Notes: generated from the letters alone by a model not told the origin. DNA of 45,643 bases from Chloroflexota bacterium (GCA_022561385.1 JADFRG010000023.1:1-45643); one strand, 5' to 3'. Numbered from the stretch's first letter, positions 34,671 to 43,921 are shown. Made by a program: numbers and translations.

Positions 34671-35855
34671 ATGCTCGGTCACATCAACAATATCTGGCGC
34701 AAGGAACTCTTGGATGGAACTCGTGACAGGCGTTCATTAGCGCAATCGCTGTTGTTACCGCTGATCTTGGGCATTATGGCTGCTGTTTTGAGTCCTGTCA
34801 TGACTGCAGTAATAACCTCCAGACAGCAATCATCTGTGACGATTCCGGCGCAAGGAATCGAGTATTTGGGGCGCGAATTGATCGACACTTTTAGATTACT
34901 CGACATCACGCTCGAACCCCATGCGGGCGATCTGGAAGCGACAATTCGCAGCGGTGATGAAGCGGCCGGGTTAATCGTCCCTGAAGGCTTCAGCGATCGT
35001 ATTGACAACGAAGAACCCGCTGGTCTGATTTTGCTGACAAATCGGACATCGGGCGGCATTTTCGGCGGCAGTTTTTCGGTGCAGCGTTTGGTTTTGGCGA
35101 TCAACAGTTACAACCAACTTGTGTCGATTGAGCGGGTAGAGTTGAGAGGCGTCGATCCGGCCTTGCTGGTGCCGGTCGAATTGGAGTCGCGCGATCTGGC
35201 TACACCGGAGCAGTTGGGAGGCTTTTTCGCAGCGTTCATGCTGCCCATATTGATTGGTATGGTCGCTGTATTGGGCGGATTGTTTATCGCCATCGACGTT
35301 ACGGCGGGGGAGAAGGAGCGTGGCACGCTGGAGGCGCTGCTCGTCACGCCCGCGAGCGACGCTGCAATCTTCTTCGGCAAGTTGGCTGCGGTCTTTACGA
35401 TGACGGCGGTTCCAATCGTTCTGGCCTTTATGGGTTTTTGGGCCGCTAGTAACCTGTTACCCGAATCGGTGACGAAGGGTGCGGTGCTGCCGATTGGGGT
35501 CATCTTCGGCGCAATTTTGATCGGTTTGCCGCTAGCCTTGTTCATTAGTGTCGTCTTAATGACCATCAGCATCCGTACCAAGTCGTTTAAAGCCGCCCAG
35601 TCATCCGTAGGAGCCATGCAGTTATTCGTATTGATACCTATTTTCGCAGCTGCATTTGTATTGCCGACGGAGTCGACGGCATTCTTGATTCCAATCTATG
35701 GCCCAGCCGCTGTCGTCGCCAAGCTGGCGGTCGGTGCAACCCTTCCGGACAACGCCATACTGTTCGGCATTATCAGCAGCCTGCTTGCCGCAAGCGTAGC
35801 GATGGTGATCGCCCTGCGCCTGTTCAACCGCGAACGGTTGTTGTACAGCGTCTGA
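34671..35855 (+). CDS. NatB-like ABC-2 permease
   Basis: A 394-residue ABC-2 type permease: one N-terminal membrane segment (SLAQSLLLPLILGIMAAVL, in part), a large extracellular loop to about residue 185, and five or six C-terminal segments. DVTAGEKERGTLEALLVTPA is the typical cytoplasmic coupling stretch of the NatB group. ATG at 34671 has a GGGAGGA site. It works with the preceding ATPase; export of sodium or another small solute is likely, but the substrate is not proven. Confidence 0.88.
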   Translation: MLGHINNIWRKELLDGTRDRRSLAQSLLLPLILGIMAAVLSPVMTAVITSRQQSSVTIPAQGIEYLGRELIDTFRLLDITLEPHAGDLEATIRSGDEAAGLIVPEGFSDRIDNEEPAGLILLTNRTSGGIFGGSFSVQRLVLAINSYNQLVSIERVELRGVDPALLVPVELESRDLATPEQLGGFFAAFMLPILIGMVAVLGGLFIAIDVTAGEKERGTLEALLVTPASDAAIFFGKLAAVFTMTAVPIVLAFMGFWAASNLLPESVTKGAVLPIGVIFGAILIGLPLALFISVVLMTISIRTKSFKAAQSSVGAMQLFVLIPIFAAAFVLPTESTAFLIPIYGPAAVVAKLAVGATLPDNAILFGIISSLLAASVAMVIALRLFNRERLLYSV

Positions 35856-35952
35856 CTACTCCCTACGAATACCTTCGTGACGCTCTGACGCACTCGTCGT
35901 CACTCTCAAGGCTTGCATATCGCGATGTGGCACAGGGGTAAGCGACCATCTC

Positions 35953-36018
35953 ATTGCACACGCTTGGAGCTGCGGTGATATCGAGGTTATGCTGGTATTG
36001 TCCACTCAATAATAGTTA
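35953..36018 (+). promoter_or_regulatory. Promoter-bearing module, copy B
   Basis: A 66-base segment that matches copy C (36653) at about 50 positions without gaps. TGGAGC, a 17-base spacer and TATGCT (35988-35993) form the promoter-like part, and it ends TCCACTCAATAATAGTTA. It lies 48 bases before a tiny gene with a strong ribosome site. Confidence 0.55.
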
Positions 36019-36065
36019 ACCGGCGTGGTCAATTTAGCCTTTATCAAGGAGAAGGGAGATTCGAA

Positions 36066-36143
36066 ATGGATGATAGGATCCGGACAAACTCTGCTCGGAA
36101 GGTCGAGCCAGCCATTTGGGATCGCATCATTGAACTGCTATGA
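36066..36143 (+). CDS. Tiny open frame with strong ribosome site
   Basis: A 25-residue peptide (MDDRIRTNSARKVEPAIWDR and five more) preceded by AAGGAGAAGGGAG. Its stop overlaps a further ATG at 36140 that opens a 12-codon frame. It may be a leader peptide, or the start of a gene whose rest is lost. The family is not recognised. Confidence 0.4.
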   Translation: MDDRIRTNSARKVEPAIWDRIIELL

Positions 36144-36205
36144 ATGAGCCAGAAACGAAAAAGGAGTTTTTTGGCTGACAAAGGAAAATAAGAATGCCGT
36201 TTGAG

Positions 36206-36235
36206 AATCTTCTGCCGACAAGTCGGCAGAAGATT
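36206..36235. other. Perfect 14 bp inverted repeat
   Basis: AATCTTCTGCCGAC and GTCGGCAGAAGATT separated by two A residues. It lies 25 bases before the start of the tandem-repeat gene and could fold in the leader RNA or as a cruciform. No T-run follows, so it is not a classic terminator. Confidence 0.65.
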
Positions 36236-36259
36236 ATGTTAGACCAAGGAGACAAACAC

Positions 36260-36538
36260 ATGGAATCATCAAGTGACCCAGAAGAAGGCCGACCGGATAC
36301 GGAACGACTGGCCGAGGAAATCCGCAAACTCAAGGATCGTCCGGATTCGGAACGACTAGTCGAGGAAATCCGCAAACTCAAGGATCGTCCGGATTCGAAA
36401 CGACTGGCCGAGGAAATTCGCAAAGTCAAGGATAGTCCGGATGCGGAACGACTGGCCGAGGAAATCCGCACATTTGAGGATCGTCCAGATTGGAAACGAC
36501 TAGTCGATGAAATCCGCAAAATATTCGGATTTGAGTAG
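36260..36538 (+). CDS. Protein of five 16-residue helical repeats
   Basis: A 92-residue, highly charged protein. After a short acidic start (MESSSDPEEGRP) it consists of five repeats of the type ERLAEEIRKLKDRPDS, predicted as short helices joined by an RPD turn. The last unit ends in a hydrophobic tail IFGFE. An AAGGAG site precedes the ATG at 36260; the frame is open further upstream through the inverted repeat. No family is recognised. The pattern resembles repetitive helical scaffold or ice-binding-like designs only superficially. Confidence 0.65.
   Translation: MESSSDPEEGRPDTERLAEEIRKLKDRPDSERLVEEIRKLKDRPDSKRLAEEIRKVKDSPDAERLAEEIRTFEDRPDWKRLVDEIRKIFGFE
36293..36532 (+). repeat. 48 bp tandem repeat, five units
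   Basis: Units start at 36293, 36341, 36389, 36437 and 36485 and are in frame with the gene at 36260. Units 1 and 2 differ at only a few bases (for example CCGGATACGG against CCGGATTCGG); the last is the most divergent. This indicates recent growth by slippage or unequal exchange. Confidence 0.9.
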
Positions 36539-36652
36539 GATTCCGTGCGCTTTGTAGCACGAAGTTCCGATCCGGATTGCGCACATTCGTGGGCAAATCA
36601 ACGCTATTTATGGTGTAGCGCTTTTCGGCTCCTATGGTTAGACACCCTTTTT

Positions 36653-36718
36653 ATTGCACTACTCTTGAGCTACGGTGATAAAGGGATTATGCTAGTGGTG
36701 TCCACCTAATAATAGTTA
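36653..36718 (+). promoter_or_regulatory. Promoter-bearing module, copy C
   Basis: TTGAGC (36665-36670), a 17-base spacer and TATGCT (36688-36693) form a good sigma-70-type promoter, followed by TCCACCTAATAATAGTTA. It precedes the membrane protein gene at 36793. Its leader then contains a hairpin made by GTTAGGC (36715) and GCCTAAC (36737) with an inner GCGAG/CTCGC pairing. Confidence 0.6.
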
Positions 36719-36792
36719 GGCAGACGCGAGCGACTCGCCTAACGGTGCGCGAGTTACCGCAAGATGGGCGTCGGCTCGTGGAGGTTATCAAT

Positions 36793-37230
36793 ATGACGAA
36801 TAATAGGAGACTGACGACAAAAGGGATCGCCTTCTTCGGCGCTCTGACGGTGTTCCTGCTTCTTCTTCACGCCACGGACGAGATTGCGCGCGGCGAGTCC
36901 GCCCGGCAGTACTCGGGCGTGAGCCCCGGATCGGCCACCACATTCTTCATCCTGCTGATGGTCCTTTACGTCTTCGGCATCGGATGGGCTTGGAAAGGGC
37001 GTAAGCTCGGCTACGTGATTGTCCTCGTGATGTCCCCCTTCGCCTTCTTGCGCTACCTCTTCCACGCCTACTCCCTGTTTGGCGGCGTGTCCCTGGAGGG
37101 CATCGCCGCTGCCTACACCAGCGAGGCCGCAGGCGCCTTCTTCGTCTTCAGCTACATGGCCTTGGGCTTGACGAGCCTGATGACCCTCATCCTCTCCATC
37201 AACGCACTGGTTGTCCGGAAGCGGGCATAA
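36793..37230 (+). CDS. Small membrane protein with four helices
   Basis: A 145-residue protein with four predicted membrane segments: near residues 11-28, 50-68, 75-95 and 115-138. A short loop after the first is polar. GGAGG stands before the ATG at 36793. No catalytic motif is visible and I do not recognise the family. Expression probably starts in module C. Confidence 0.7.
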   Translation: MTNNRRLTTKGIAFFGALTVFLLLLHATDEIARGESARQYSGVSPGSATTFFILLMVLYVFGIGWAWKGRKLGYVIVLVMSPFAFLRYLFHAYSLFGGVSLEGIAAAYTSEAAGAFFVFSYMALGLTSLMTLILSINALVVRKRA

Positions 37231-37286
37231 GGTTCGCAGGCCGAGGCAAAGGCCGTTTATTGAACCAGTAGAAGTCCTCGTCGAAG

Positions 37287-37547
37287 TCAGGACTCTGGAG
37301 AGCGTGTGGCTGATAGATCGGCCTTCAACCCGTTGATTTTATCTTTGAGATAAGCCTGACCGACTTCGAGGGTATCCAGTCTTCGATCTACTTTGTCGAA
37401 GCGTTTGTAGACCTTTTCAAAACGAGAGTTCATTTCCCGGCTGAGCTCGTTGAATAGTCCTTCAGTGCCGGCGAGGATCGCCTGAACAAACTCATCCAGG
37501 TCCTTCATCGTCACTGGCTTGTTGGGGTCGTTTTTCGGCTTAGCCAT
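37287..37547 (-). CDS. Small coiled-coil protein
   Basis: An 86-residue charged protein. The middle, MNSRFEKVYKRFDKVDRRL followed by DTLEVGQAYLKDKINGL, has repeated heptad spacing typical of a short coiled coil. No membrane segment or signal is seen. Proteins of this kind are common as unknown small genes in gram-negative-like genomes. It is convergent with the membrane protein gene, and its ribosome site is weak. Confidence 0.55.
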   Translation of the reverse strand: MAKPKNDPNKPVTMKDLDEFVQAILAGTEGLFNELSREMNSRFEKVYKRFDKVDRRLDTLEVGQAYLKDKINGLKADLSATRSPES

Positions 37548-37609
37548 AGCCAGGACATTTTAGCAATTTGGCAAGGTCAATATCTAGGGTCAAGCAAAAA
37601 GCGCAATCG

Positions 37610-37637
37610 GGGGTGGGAGGGATCTTTTTTCCACCCC
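37610..37637. other. Hairpin with T-run in the loop
   Basis: GGGGTGG and CCACCCC enclose a 14-base loop ending in six T residues. The surrounding 37548-37770 has no gene but several A- or G-rich runs. A role in termination is unclear. Confidence 0.35.
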
Positions 37638-37770
37638 TTTCAACCCAGGGGCGGCGTCTCCAAAAAAAGCCTAAAAAAAGCATCGACGCCCCACACCTTC
37701 AAGATAGCAACCCGCCCCACTAAGCAAAAACCCAGAGCAGAAGTGTTATTGCAAGTGTCCCTCTCGAAGG

Positions 37771-38045
37771 GCTAGCCTGTCAACTCCCGTACGACTCGGA
37801 ATCAAGAGTCAGCAAAAATCAGGATTCTAGATCCCCTGTGACCTGGAATGGCACATTCAGGTTGCCTTTGTTTTTGTGGTTTCAAGATGTTGTCATTTGA
37901 GGCTTTGCATGGAGACAATATCGGCCTCAAAAACTCGCTGCCCCGCAAATAACGCGGGATCTTCGAGAGCACTCTGCGAGTGGAGCCGGACCCGGATTCC
38001 ACTGGCAATAGTCTCGCCCATCTCTGGGCCAATCAGTCACGCAAA
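37771..38045 (+). repeat. Dispersed repeat, copy 2
   Basis: A copy of about 270 bases. Shared blocks with copy 3 (43922) include GACCTGGAATGGCACATTCA, GGTTTCAAGATG, CGCTGCCCCGCAAATAACGC and ACTCTGCGAGTGGAGCCG. It has an inner hairpin CCCGC-AAATAA-CGCGGG. It lies 155 bases before the giant regulator gene, in the same orientation as copy 3 behind that gene. Confidence 0.85.
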
Positions 38046-38199
38046 CTGGGAAGAACCATCGATGCATACACAGTCTGCATGCGGCCCCAATGCGGGCAAG
38101 CGGGCTGAGGTGACTCTCCTCTGCCTATTCATTACCTGACCGATGAGGATCTAGCCATGGTGCTGAAAATTACGGTTAGGATTCAGTGGATCGGGGAGA

Positions 38200-41100
38200 A
38201 TGTGTCGTAGGCTTCCCTTCGAATTTACTATGAGGGAAAGCAACGAGACTCCGCACTCGGAGTCTCGCCCTGACGAAAACATGGTCGATCAAAACCTTCA
38301 AGTAAGGCTTCAGCTCTTTGGGCCCCCCCATGTTGAAGTAGACGACCAAGTCGTCGAAATATCCAATCGCAAAGCCTTTGCGTTGCTGGCCTACCTGGCA
38401 CTAGAGCAGGGATTCCACAACCGCTCCTCGCTCGAAAAGCTGCTGTGGCCTGACTACTCTGAGACGCGAGCAAGTGCCAACCTGCGCCGTACGCTCTGGG
38501 TATTGCGCCAATCCCCGATTGCCGCACTTATCGACGAGGATCCAGAGAAAATCCAATTGCAGGTCGGTCAATCGCTATGGATAGATGTGATTCGATTTCA
38601 GCAGGATTTGGCCGTGCTCGGTTCCGAACCGTCCGCGCGCGACAACATCGGTGACCTTGAAGCAACGATAGATCTCTACCTAGGTGATTTTCTGCAAGAT
38701 CTCTCATTTCCTGATACTGCCGAATTCGAAAGCTGGGTTGCCACCCGGAGAGAAAAACTGCAGGTCCAAGTCTTGGATGCACTGGATGGCCTGACCGCGT
38801 CCTATCTCGAGATGGAAGAACACCGTGCAGCTCAGAGGGGTGGTTGGAGAGCTCTGGAGATCGACAGATTCAGAGAAAGCTCCGTTCGCGGATTGATGCT
38901 TGCTCTGGACCGTGATGGGCAATTAACTGCGGCATTGGCTCAGTATGAGAACCTGCGTCGATCGTTGGAAATCGAACGGGTTTCTAAGCCTTCACCTGAG
39001 ACCGATAAGCTGTACCAACAGATCCAAGCCGAAGCCGCGGTCTCTGTAAGTACGAGGCCGCAAGAAAAACGGGCGGACTCTGAGCAGCCCCTCTCAATGC
39101 CGGTATTTCTCTTCACCGACATCGAGAACTCCACGCCGCTTTGGGACCGACATCGAGAGGCGATGCTGCAAGCCTTGCTGCAGCACAATGCAATTCTCAA
39201 GGAACACATAGAGAAGCATGGAGGTCGCATCGAAGAGAACCGTGGAGACGGTGTAAGAGCCGTATTCGAATCCGGCCGTCCGCTAGAAGCCGCACTTGGG
39301 ATTCAGCTGGCCTTCGGGCAAGCCGACTGGGGCGAGCTGGACGAATTACGCATTCGCATCGGCCTCTACGGTGTGTCGGCGGATTGGGAGGGTTACGACT
39401 ATTTCCGGGAAGGGGATGCGGTTTTCGGCCCGGCCTTGAACTACGCCGCACGAGTAATGGACGCGGCCTGGGGAGGCCAAACTCTGGTTTCAAAATCGGT
39501 AGACGATGCGCTGCAACTGCCGGATAACGCGTCATGGCAGGATTTTGGCTTGCATGACCTGAAAGGATGCGAAGAGCCGGTTCATATTCTTGGGCTTCAG
39601 CATCCCGACTTACCTCATAAGCAATTTCCTCCGTTACGAACGTTGACAACTGCGAGCACCACCGATCTCGAAGCAGAGGGACCAAGGTCGAGTCCGTATC
39701 GCGGGCTATTTGCGTTTCAGGAACAAGACGCACCGTTTTTCTTCGGCCGAGAAGCATTCACAGAGTTGCTTGTTGAGAGCGCTCATCGACAGCCGATGGT
39801 TGCGGTAGTGGGACCTTCTGGGAGCGGCAAGTCTTCCGTCGTACATGCCGGGTTACTTCCCCAGCTGCGAAAGCAGCGAGAGTGGCTAATCACTCAGTTT
39901 CGTCCTGGGAGCCGTCCGTTTCATGCTCTGGCGGCCGCGCTCATCGAAAACCTCGAACCGGACAAGAGCAAGACGGAGCTTCTGGTAGAGACCAATAAGT
40001 TGGCCAAAAGCCTTCTTCAGCGGGACCTCACACTGATGGATGTCATCCAAAAGATACTTGGCGGTCAATTGCCAGGGACGCGGGTGCAGTTGGTGGGAGA
40101 TCAGTTCGAAGAGTTGTATACGTTGGTTCCTGATGCTCAGCTGCGCAATATCTTCATGGACGTGTTGACCGATGCAGTTTTCGACCAACAATATCGCCCG
40201 AAACCAATTTTCTCTCTGACCATCACACTGCGGGCCGACTTTCTCGGTCAGGCATTGGCTCACCGGCCCTTCGCCGACGCATTACAGGAATCGGATGTCA
40301 AGCTGGGGCCCATGACCCGCAGCGAATTGAACCGAGCGATCGAAAATCCTGCAGAGAAGGCGCATGCGGAATTTGAGGCTGGATTGGTTCCACGGATCCT
40401 GGATGACGTAGGTGACGAACCAGGAAATCTGCCGCTTCTGGAATTTGCATTGGCGATGCTGTGGGAGCACAAGGACGGCGAAGTTCTGACCCATGAAGCC
40501 TACGACGCGATCGACCGAGTGGAGGGAGCGTTAGCAAAGCACGCGGATTCGGTTTTTGAAGAACTTAGTGCTGAAGATAAAGCGACGACCAGACGAATCT
40601 TCGTCCAGGTGGTGCGCCCGGGGGAGGGGACTGAGGACACTCGCAGGTTAGCCATGCGCTCAGAATTGGGTGATTCCAGCTGGAGCCTCGTGCAGCGCCT
40701 CGCGGATGCGCGGCTTCTAGTGACCGGGCGCGACACGGAAGGGAACGAAACTGTGGAGGTGGTTCACGAAGCCTTGATCCGAGGCTGGAGCCGCCTCAGA
40801 GACTGGATGAACGCGGACCGCGAATTTCGCGTCTGGCAAGAGCGAACACGGGCGCTTGTTCGTCAGTGGGAATCAAGCGAACGTGATGCCGGCGCGCTGC
40901 TGAGAGGACTACCGCTAGCAGCATCTGAACGTTGGTTCGATGAGCGAAAAGGTGATCTAAGCGAGGTGGAGATCGAATTCATTGGCGCAAGCATTGCAGG
41001 GCGAGAGGGACGCGAAGAGGCCGAACGGGCTCAGCAGGAACGTGAGAGGGCGCTTGAGCGAGCTGCCCTTCGGAGGCTGCGTGTGATCGCCGGCGTGCTC

Positions 41101-43581
41101 GGGGCCGCCGCAATCATAGGAACTGCATTGACAGTCGGCATCTTCAACCAGAGTCGCATCGCGCAACGCCGCGCAGCTGAAATCCAAAGCCTCTCGTTAG
41201 TAAGAGCCGCAGAGCAGGCCTTCGAGAACCATGATCCAGAGCTAGCGCTCGCGCTGGCAATGGAAGCCAACAAGGGCGACCAACCTCCGATTGAGGTCCT
41301 CCAAACCATCCGAGAGATTGCTTTCTCGCCCGGCGTGGCGCGCGGAATTCAAGCGCATGACGGCCCAATTAGGGACATCCATGTCAGCCCTGACGGTCGC
41401 CAGGTCGTGTCCGCGTCCGGCCGGCCCAGCTTAGAAGACCCAATCGCCGAAGACAACACTATCGCTCTATGGGACATTGCAACGGGTGAGCTCGTGCAGC
41501 GCTTTGCGGGGCACACGGATAGCCCAACGCACTTTGACTTCAGCCCCGACCAGCGATTTCTGCTATCGAGCTCGCTGGATGGCAGTTTCATCGAGTGGGA
41601 CCTAGAAACCGGCGCAGAGATCCGACGGGTTGAGGGCCGGCTGCCTATGGCGCGCAATGTAGACTATCTTCCTAATGGCGCTATGGGCAGTGATGGGCCC
41701 TCGGCAATGCTCTGGTCTGTGAAACCCTATGAAGGGGCTCCGGATCCCTTCTTCCCCCTTTTTGTTGCTGAGATGGAGATCGGCGTGTGGGACCTTCAGA
41801 CGGGCCGCGTAACCTACCCCTTTCAACCAGATTCCAACGAGCTTTTCATTAAGGCAAGCCTGGTCAGCGATGACGGTCGGATTCTTCTTACGGCGCTCAA
41901 CTCAAGAATCGGGGCCGACGTCAATGCGCCGTACGACGGTTTCGAAACGTTCATCGCGTGGGACGTAACGACCGGAGAGGTCCTACATCGCCTAGAGGTG
42001 GACATTCCCGGCCTGTGGTCGAATAGCGCGGCGATTAGCCCGGATGGCAGCTCCGCATTAATCGGTATGGATGGACCTCCCGGGAATGGCGTCCTCATTA
42101 TCTGGGACCTTGAAACGGGCGAGCACATCCGCCTCGATACTGTCGGAGGAGGTTTTGTTGATGTCCTTCATTTCAGTCCTGACGGCGGATCCGTCTATAT
42201 CAATCGTTCTAGGCAAGGGCTCGAGCAAATCGATGCGCGCACCGGCGACAGCCTGCGCCTATTTGGCGAATCGCCGTTTTACATCACCTTCAGTGAGGAC
42301 GGATCTCGCATGATGTCCTTTGGTCCGATGATCTTGTGGAATCCTACGACCGGCGATGAAATCGTGCGTTTCAATCCCTCAGATAATCTAGAGGCTGGCC
42401 TGCTGATGCCGGATGGGCGCACGGCGATCACTGGCCACGAAAGCGGGATGCTTCGATTCTGGGACCTAGGATCCGGGGTGGAAGGGGGATCCGCAGTTAA
42501 AGTACGGGTCTTGCAGGGCCACGGGAATGAAGTCACTAGCGCGATTTTCAGCCCGGATGGACGCCTGGCAATTTCTGGCGGCGGCGAAATCCAGGTTTTC
42601 AATTCGCCCGAATCAGATAACAGACTCGTCCTGTGGGACGTGGAAGAGGGTACGGTCCTGAGGCGATTGGAGGGTCACGATGGAACGATTTGGAGCGTGG
42701 CGTTCAGCCCGGATGGCCGGCTCGCGGCCTCCGGCGCGCAGGATCGAAGCGTAATCCTATGGGACGTCGAGAGCGGCAATTTAATTCAGCAATGGGATGG
42801 ATTAGGGGGACCGGTGGTGGCTCTGGCCTTCACACCCGATGGCTCTGCACTGCTGGCAGGGATGGGAGACCCATTTGGGGACTTCACCGGTGAAGCAGGC
42901 CTCCTACTTCTGGATATACAAAGTGGTTCGGAGATCTGGCGTTCCGCGACTGCGGACGGCACCACTGTCCCGGAGGTCTGGAGCCTGGCCATCAGCCCGG
43001 ATGGGCGCACGGCCCTCACCGGTTTCAACTCGGGCGGCCTCGCGGTCTGGGATCTAGAGAGCGGCGAAAAACTTCGAAACCTTGAGGGTCCTGCAGGGTT
43101 AGGCGAGGAAGTGCCGGTTGAAGGATTAGCCATTACTCCCGATGGGAAGTCCTTTCTAACTGGCGACTTTAGCGGCTCCGTGATTCTGTGGGATTTCCTG
43201 ACGGGTGAGATGATTCGAAGGTATCCACACGATGCAGATACTGTGGTACACCGGGTCGACATCAGTCCAGATGGAAGCACCGTGATCGCTGCCTTTGGGC
43301 TCCCGGGTGGAATCGGGGAGTCTACCAAAGCTGTAATTCTCTGGGATTTGCAGACCGGGGAAGAGCTCGAGCGGTTTGAAGGCCACACAGAATGGGTGCG
43401 CGGAACGGCCTTCAGTCCGGATGGCAGCAAAATCATCTCCGCCTCAGGAGATGGCACCGTGCGCATCTGGGAGGTTGCAAACATTGATTTGTTCGATTGG
43501 ATCGATTCCAATCGATATGTCCGCGATCTTAATCCGGAGGAGTTGCAACGGTTCGGCCTGGAGTCTTCCGCGGGATCCTAG
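38200..43581 (+). CDS. SARP/BTAD-cyclase-nSTAND-WD40 giant regulator
   Basis: A 1793-residue signalling protein. In order: a winged-helix DNA-binding and BTAD part (about 35-280; LQLFGPPHVEVDD, LLAYLALEQG); a class III nucleotide cyclase-like domain (about 300-470) with metal aspartates D307 (FTDIENS) and D350 (RGDG); an nSTAND NTPase from 498 (SPYRGLFAFQEQDAPFFFGR), Walker A GPSGSGKS 538-545 and Walker B DQFEEL from 634; a membrane-like helix near 960-985; and about 15 WD40 blades from about 1050 to 1765. STAND proteins act as ligand-gated switches, with WD40 as the likely sensor. The start is uncertain: ATG 38200 and 38230 are both in frame. Direct copies of a 250 bp repeat flank it. Confidence 0.9.
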   Translation: MCRRLPFEFTMRESNETPHSESRPDENMVDQNLQVRLQLFGPPHVEVDDQVVEISNRKAFALLAYLALEQGFHNRSSLEKLLWPDYSETRASANLRRTLWVLRQSPIAALIDEDPEKIQLQVGQSLWIDVIRFQQDLAVLGSEPSARDNIGDLEATIDLYLGDFLQDLSFPDTAEFESWVATRREKLQVQVLDALDGLTASYLEMEEHRAAQRGGWRALEIDRFRESSVRGLMLALDRDGQLTAALAQYENLRRSLEIERVSKPSPETDKLYQQIQAEAAVSVSTRPQEKRADSEQPLSMPVFLFTDIENSTPLWDRHREAMLQALLQHNAILKEHIEKHGGRIEENRGDGVRAVFESGRPLEAALGIQLAFGQADWGELDELRIRIGLYGVSADWEGYDYFREGDAVFGPALNYAARVMDAAWGGQTLVSKSVDDALQLPDNASWQDFGLHDLKGCEEPVHILGLQHPDLPHKQFPPLRTLTTASTTDLEAEGPRSSPYRGLFAFQEQDAPFFFGREAFTELLVESAHRQPMVAVVGPSGSGKSSVVHAGLLPQLRKQREWLITQFRPGSRPFHALAAALIENLEPDKSKTELLVETNKLAKSLLQRDLTLMDVIQKILGGQLPGTRVQLVGDQFEELYTLVPDAQLRNIFMDVLTDAVFDQQYRPKPIFSLTITLRADFLGQALAHRPFADALQESDVKLGPMTRSELNRAIENPAEKAHAEFEAGLVPRILDDVGDEPGNLPLLEFALAMLWEHKDGEVLTHEAYDAIDRVEGALAKHADSVFEELSAEDKATTRRIFVQVVRPGEGTEDTRRLAMRSELGDSSWSLVQRLADARLLVTGRDTEGNETVEVVHEALIRGWSRLRDWMNADREFRVWQERTRALVRQWESSERDAGALLRGLPLAASERWFDERKGDLSEVEIEFIGASIAGREGREEAERAQQERERALERAALRRLRVIAGVLGAAAIIGTALTVGIFNQSRIAQRRAAEIQSLSLVRAAEQAFENHDPELALALAMEANKGDQPPIEVLQTIREIAFSPGVARGIQAHDGPIRDIHVSPDGRQVVSASGRPSLEDPIAEDNTIALWDIATGELVQRFAGHTDSPTHFDFSPDQRFLLSSSLDGSFIEWDLETGAEIRRVEGRLPMARNVDYLPNGAMGSDGPSAMLWSVKPYEGAPDPFFPLFVAEMEIGVWDLQTGRVTYPFQPDSNELFIKASLVSDDGRILLTALNSRIGADVNAPYDGFETFIAWDVTTGEVLHRLEVDIPGLWSNSAAISPDGSSALIGMDGPPGNGVLIIWDLETGEHIRLDTVGGGFVDVLHFSPDGGSVYINRSRQGLEQIDARTGDSLRLFGESPFYITFSEDGSRMMSFGPMILWNPTTGDEIVRFNPSDNLEAGLLMPDGRTAITGHESGMLRFWDLGSGVEGGSAVKVRVLQGHGNEVTSAIFSPDGRLAISGGGEIQVFNSPESDNRLVLWDVEEGTVLRRLEGHDGTIWSVAFSPDGRLAASGAQDRSVILWDVESGNLIQQWDGLGGPVVALAFTPDGSALLAGMGDPFGDFTGEAGLLLLDIQSGSEIWRSATADGTTVPEVWSLAISPDGRTALTGFNSGGLAVWDLESGEKLRNLEGPAGLGEEVPVEGLAITPDGKSFLTGDFSGSVILWDFLTGEMIRRYPHDADTVVHRVDISPDGSTVIAAFGLPGGIGESTKAVILWDLQTGEELERFEGHTEWVRGTAFSPDGSKIISASGDGTVRIWEVANIDLFDWIDSNRYVRDLNPEELQRFGLESSAGS

Positions 43582-43921
43582 TTGACATCCCGCTACATCA
43601 CGCCCGAAAAGGTTGGGGTCTCAAGAAACAAGCAGGGCAATACGAACGACACAGCTGAAGAACCGCAACCTAAATAGTGTCAACCAGCTTCCAGCCACTC
43701 ATCCTTTGAAAACAAATATGTGATCATCTAGACCCTGTGGAATGAAAGCCACAACGGGTTGCAAGTAGTTGATGAGGCATATAGGAACTTCTTTTCGAGC
43801 ACTCTCGCCCTTTTCCAGATTTTCCTAAACGCGTGGCTCGAGGTAATCGATAACCCGATCAAGAGGCCTTGGCCCAGAACCAGGGAGATTTGTCCGCTGT
43901 CCCCTGGAACTGCACCCCCGC

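Noticed and set aside
36653-36743. Module C plus hairpin as a second attC site
   Set aside because: The heptamers are in the wrong order for attC and no RYYYAAC partner for the GTTAGGC at 36715 exists upstream. Copies A and B end in GTTACGC and GTTAACC, which do not fit GTTRRRY.
43582-43920. Gene between the giant regulator and repeat copy 3
   Set aside because: The open frame from 43759 has no ribosome site and runs straight through the repeat; no family features are seen.
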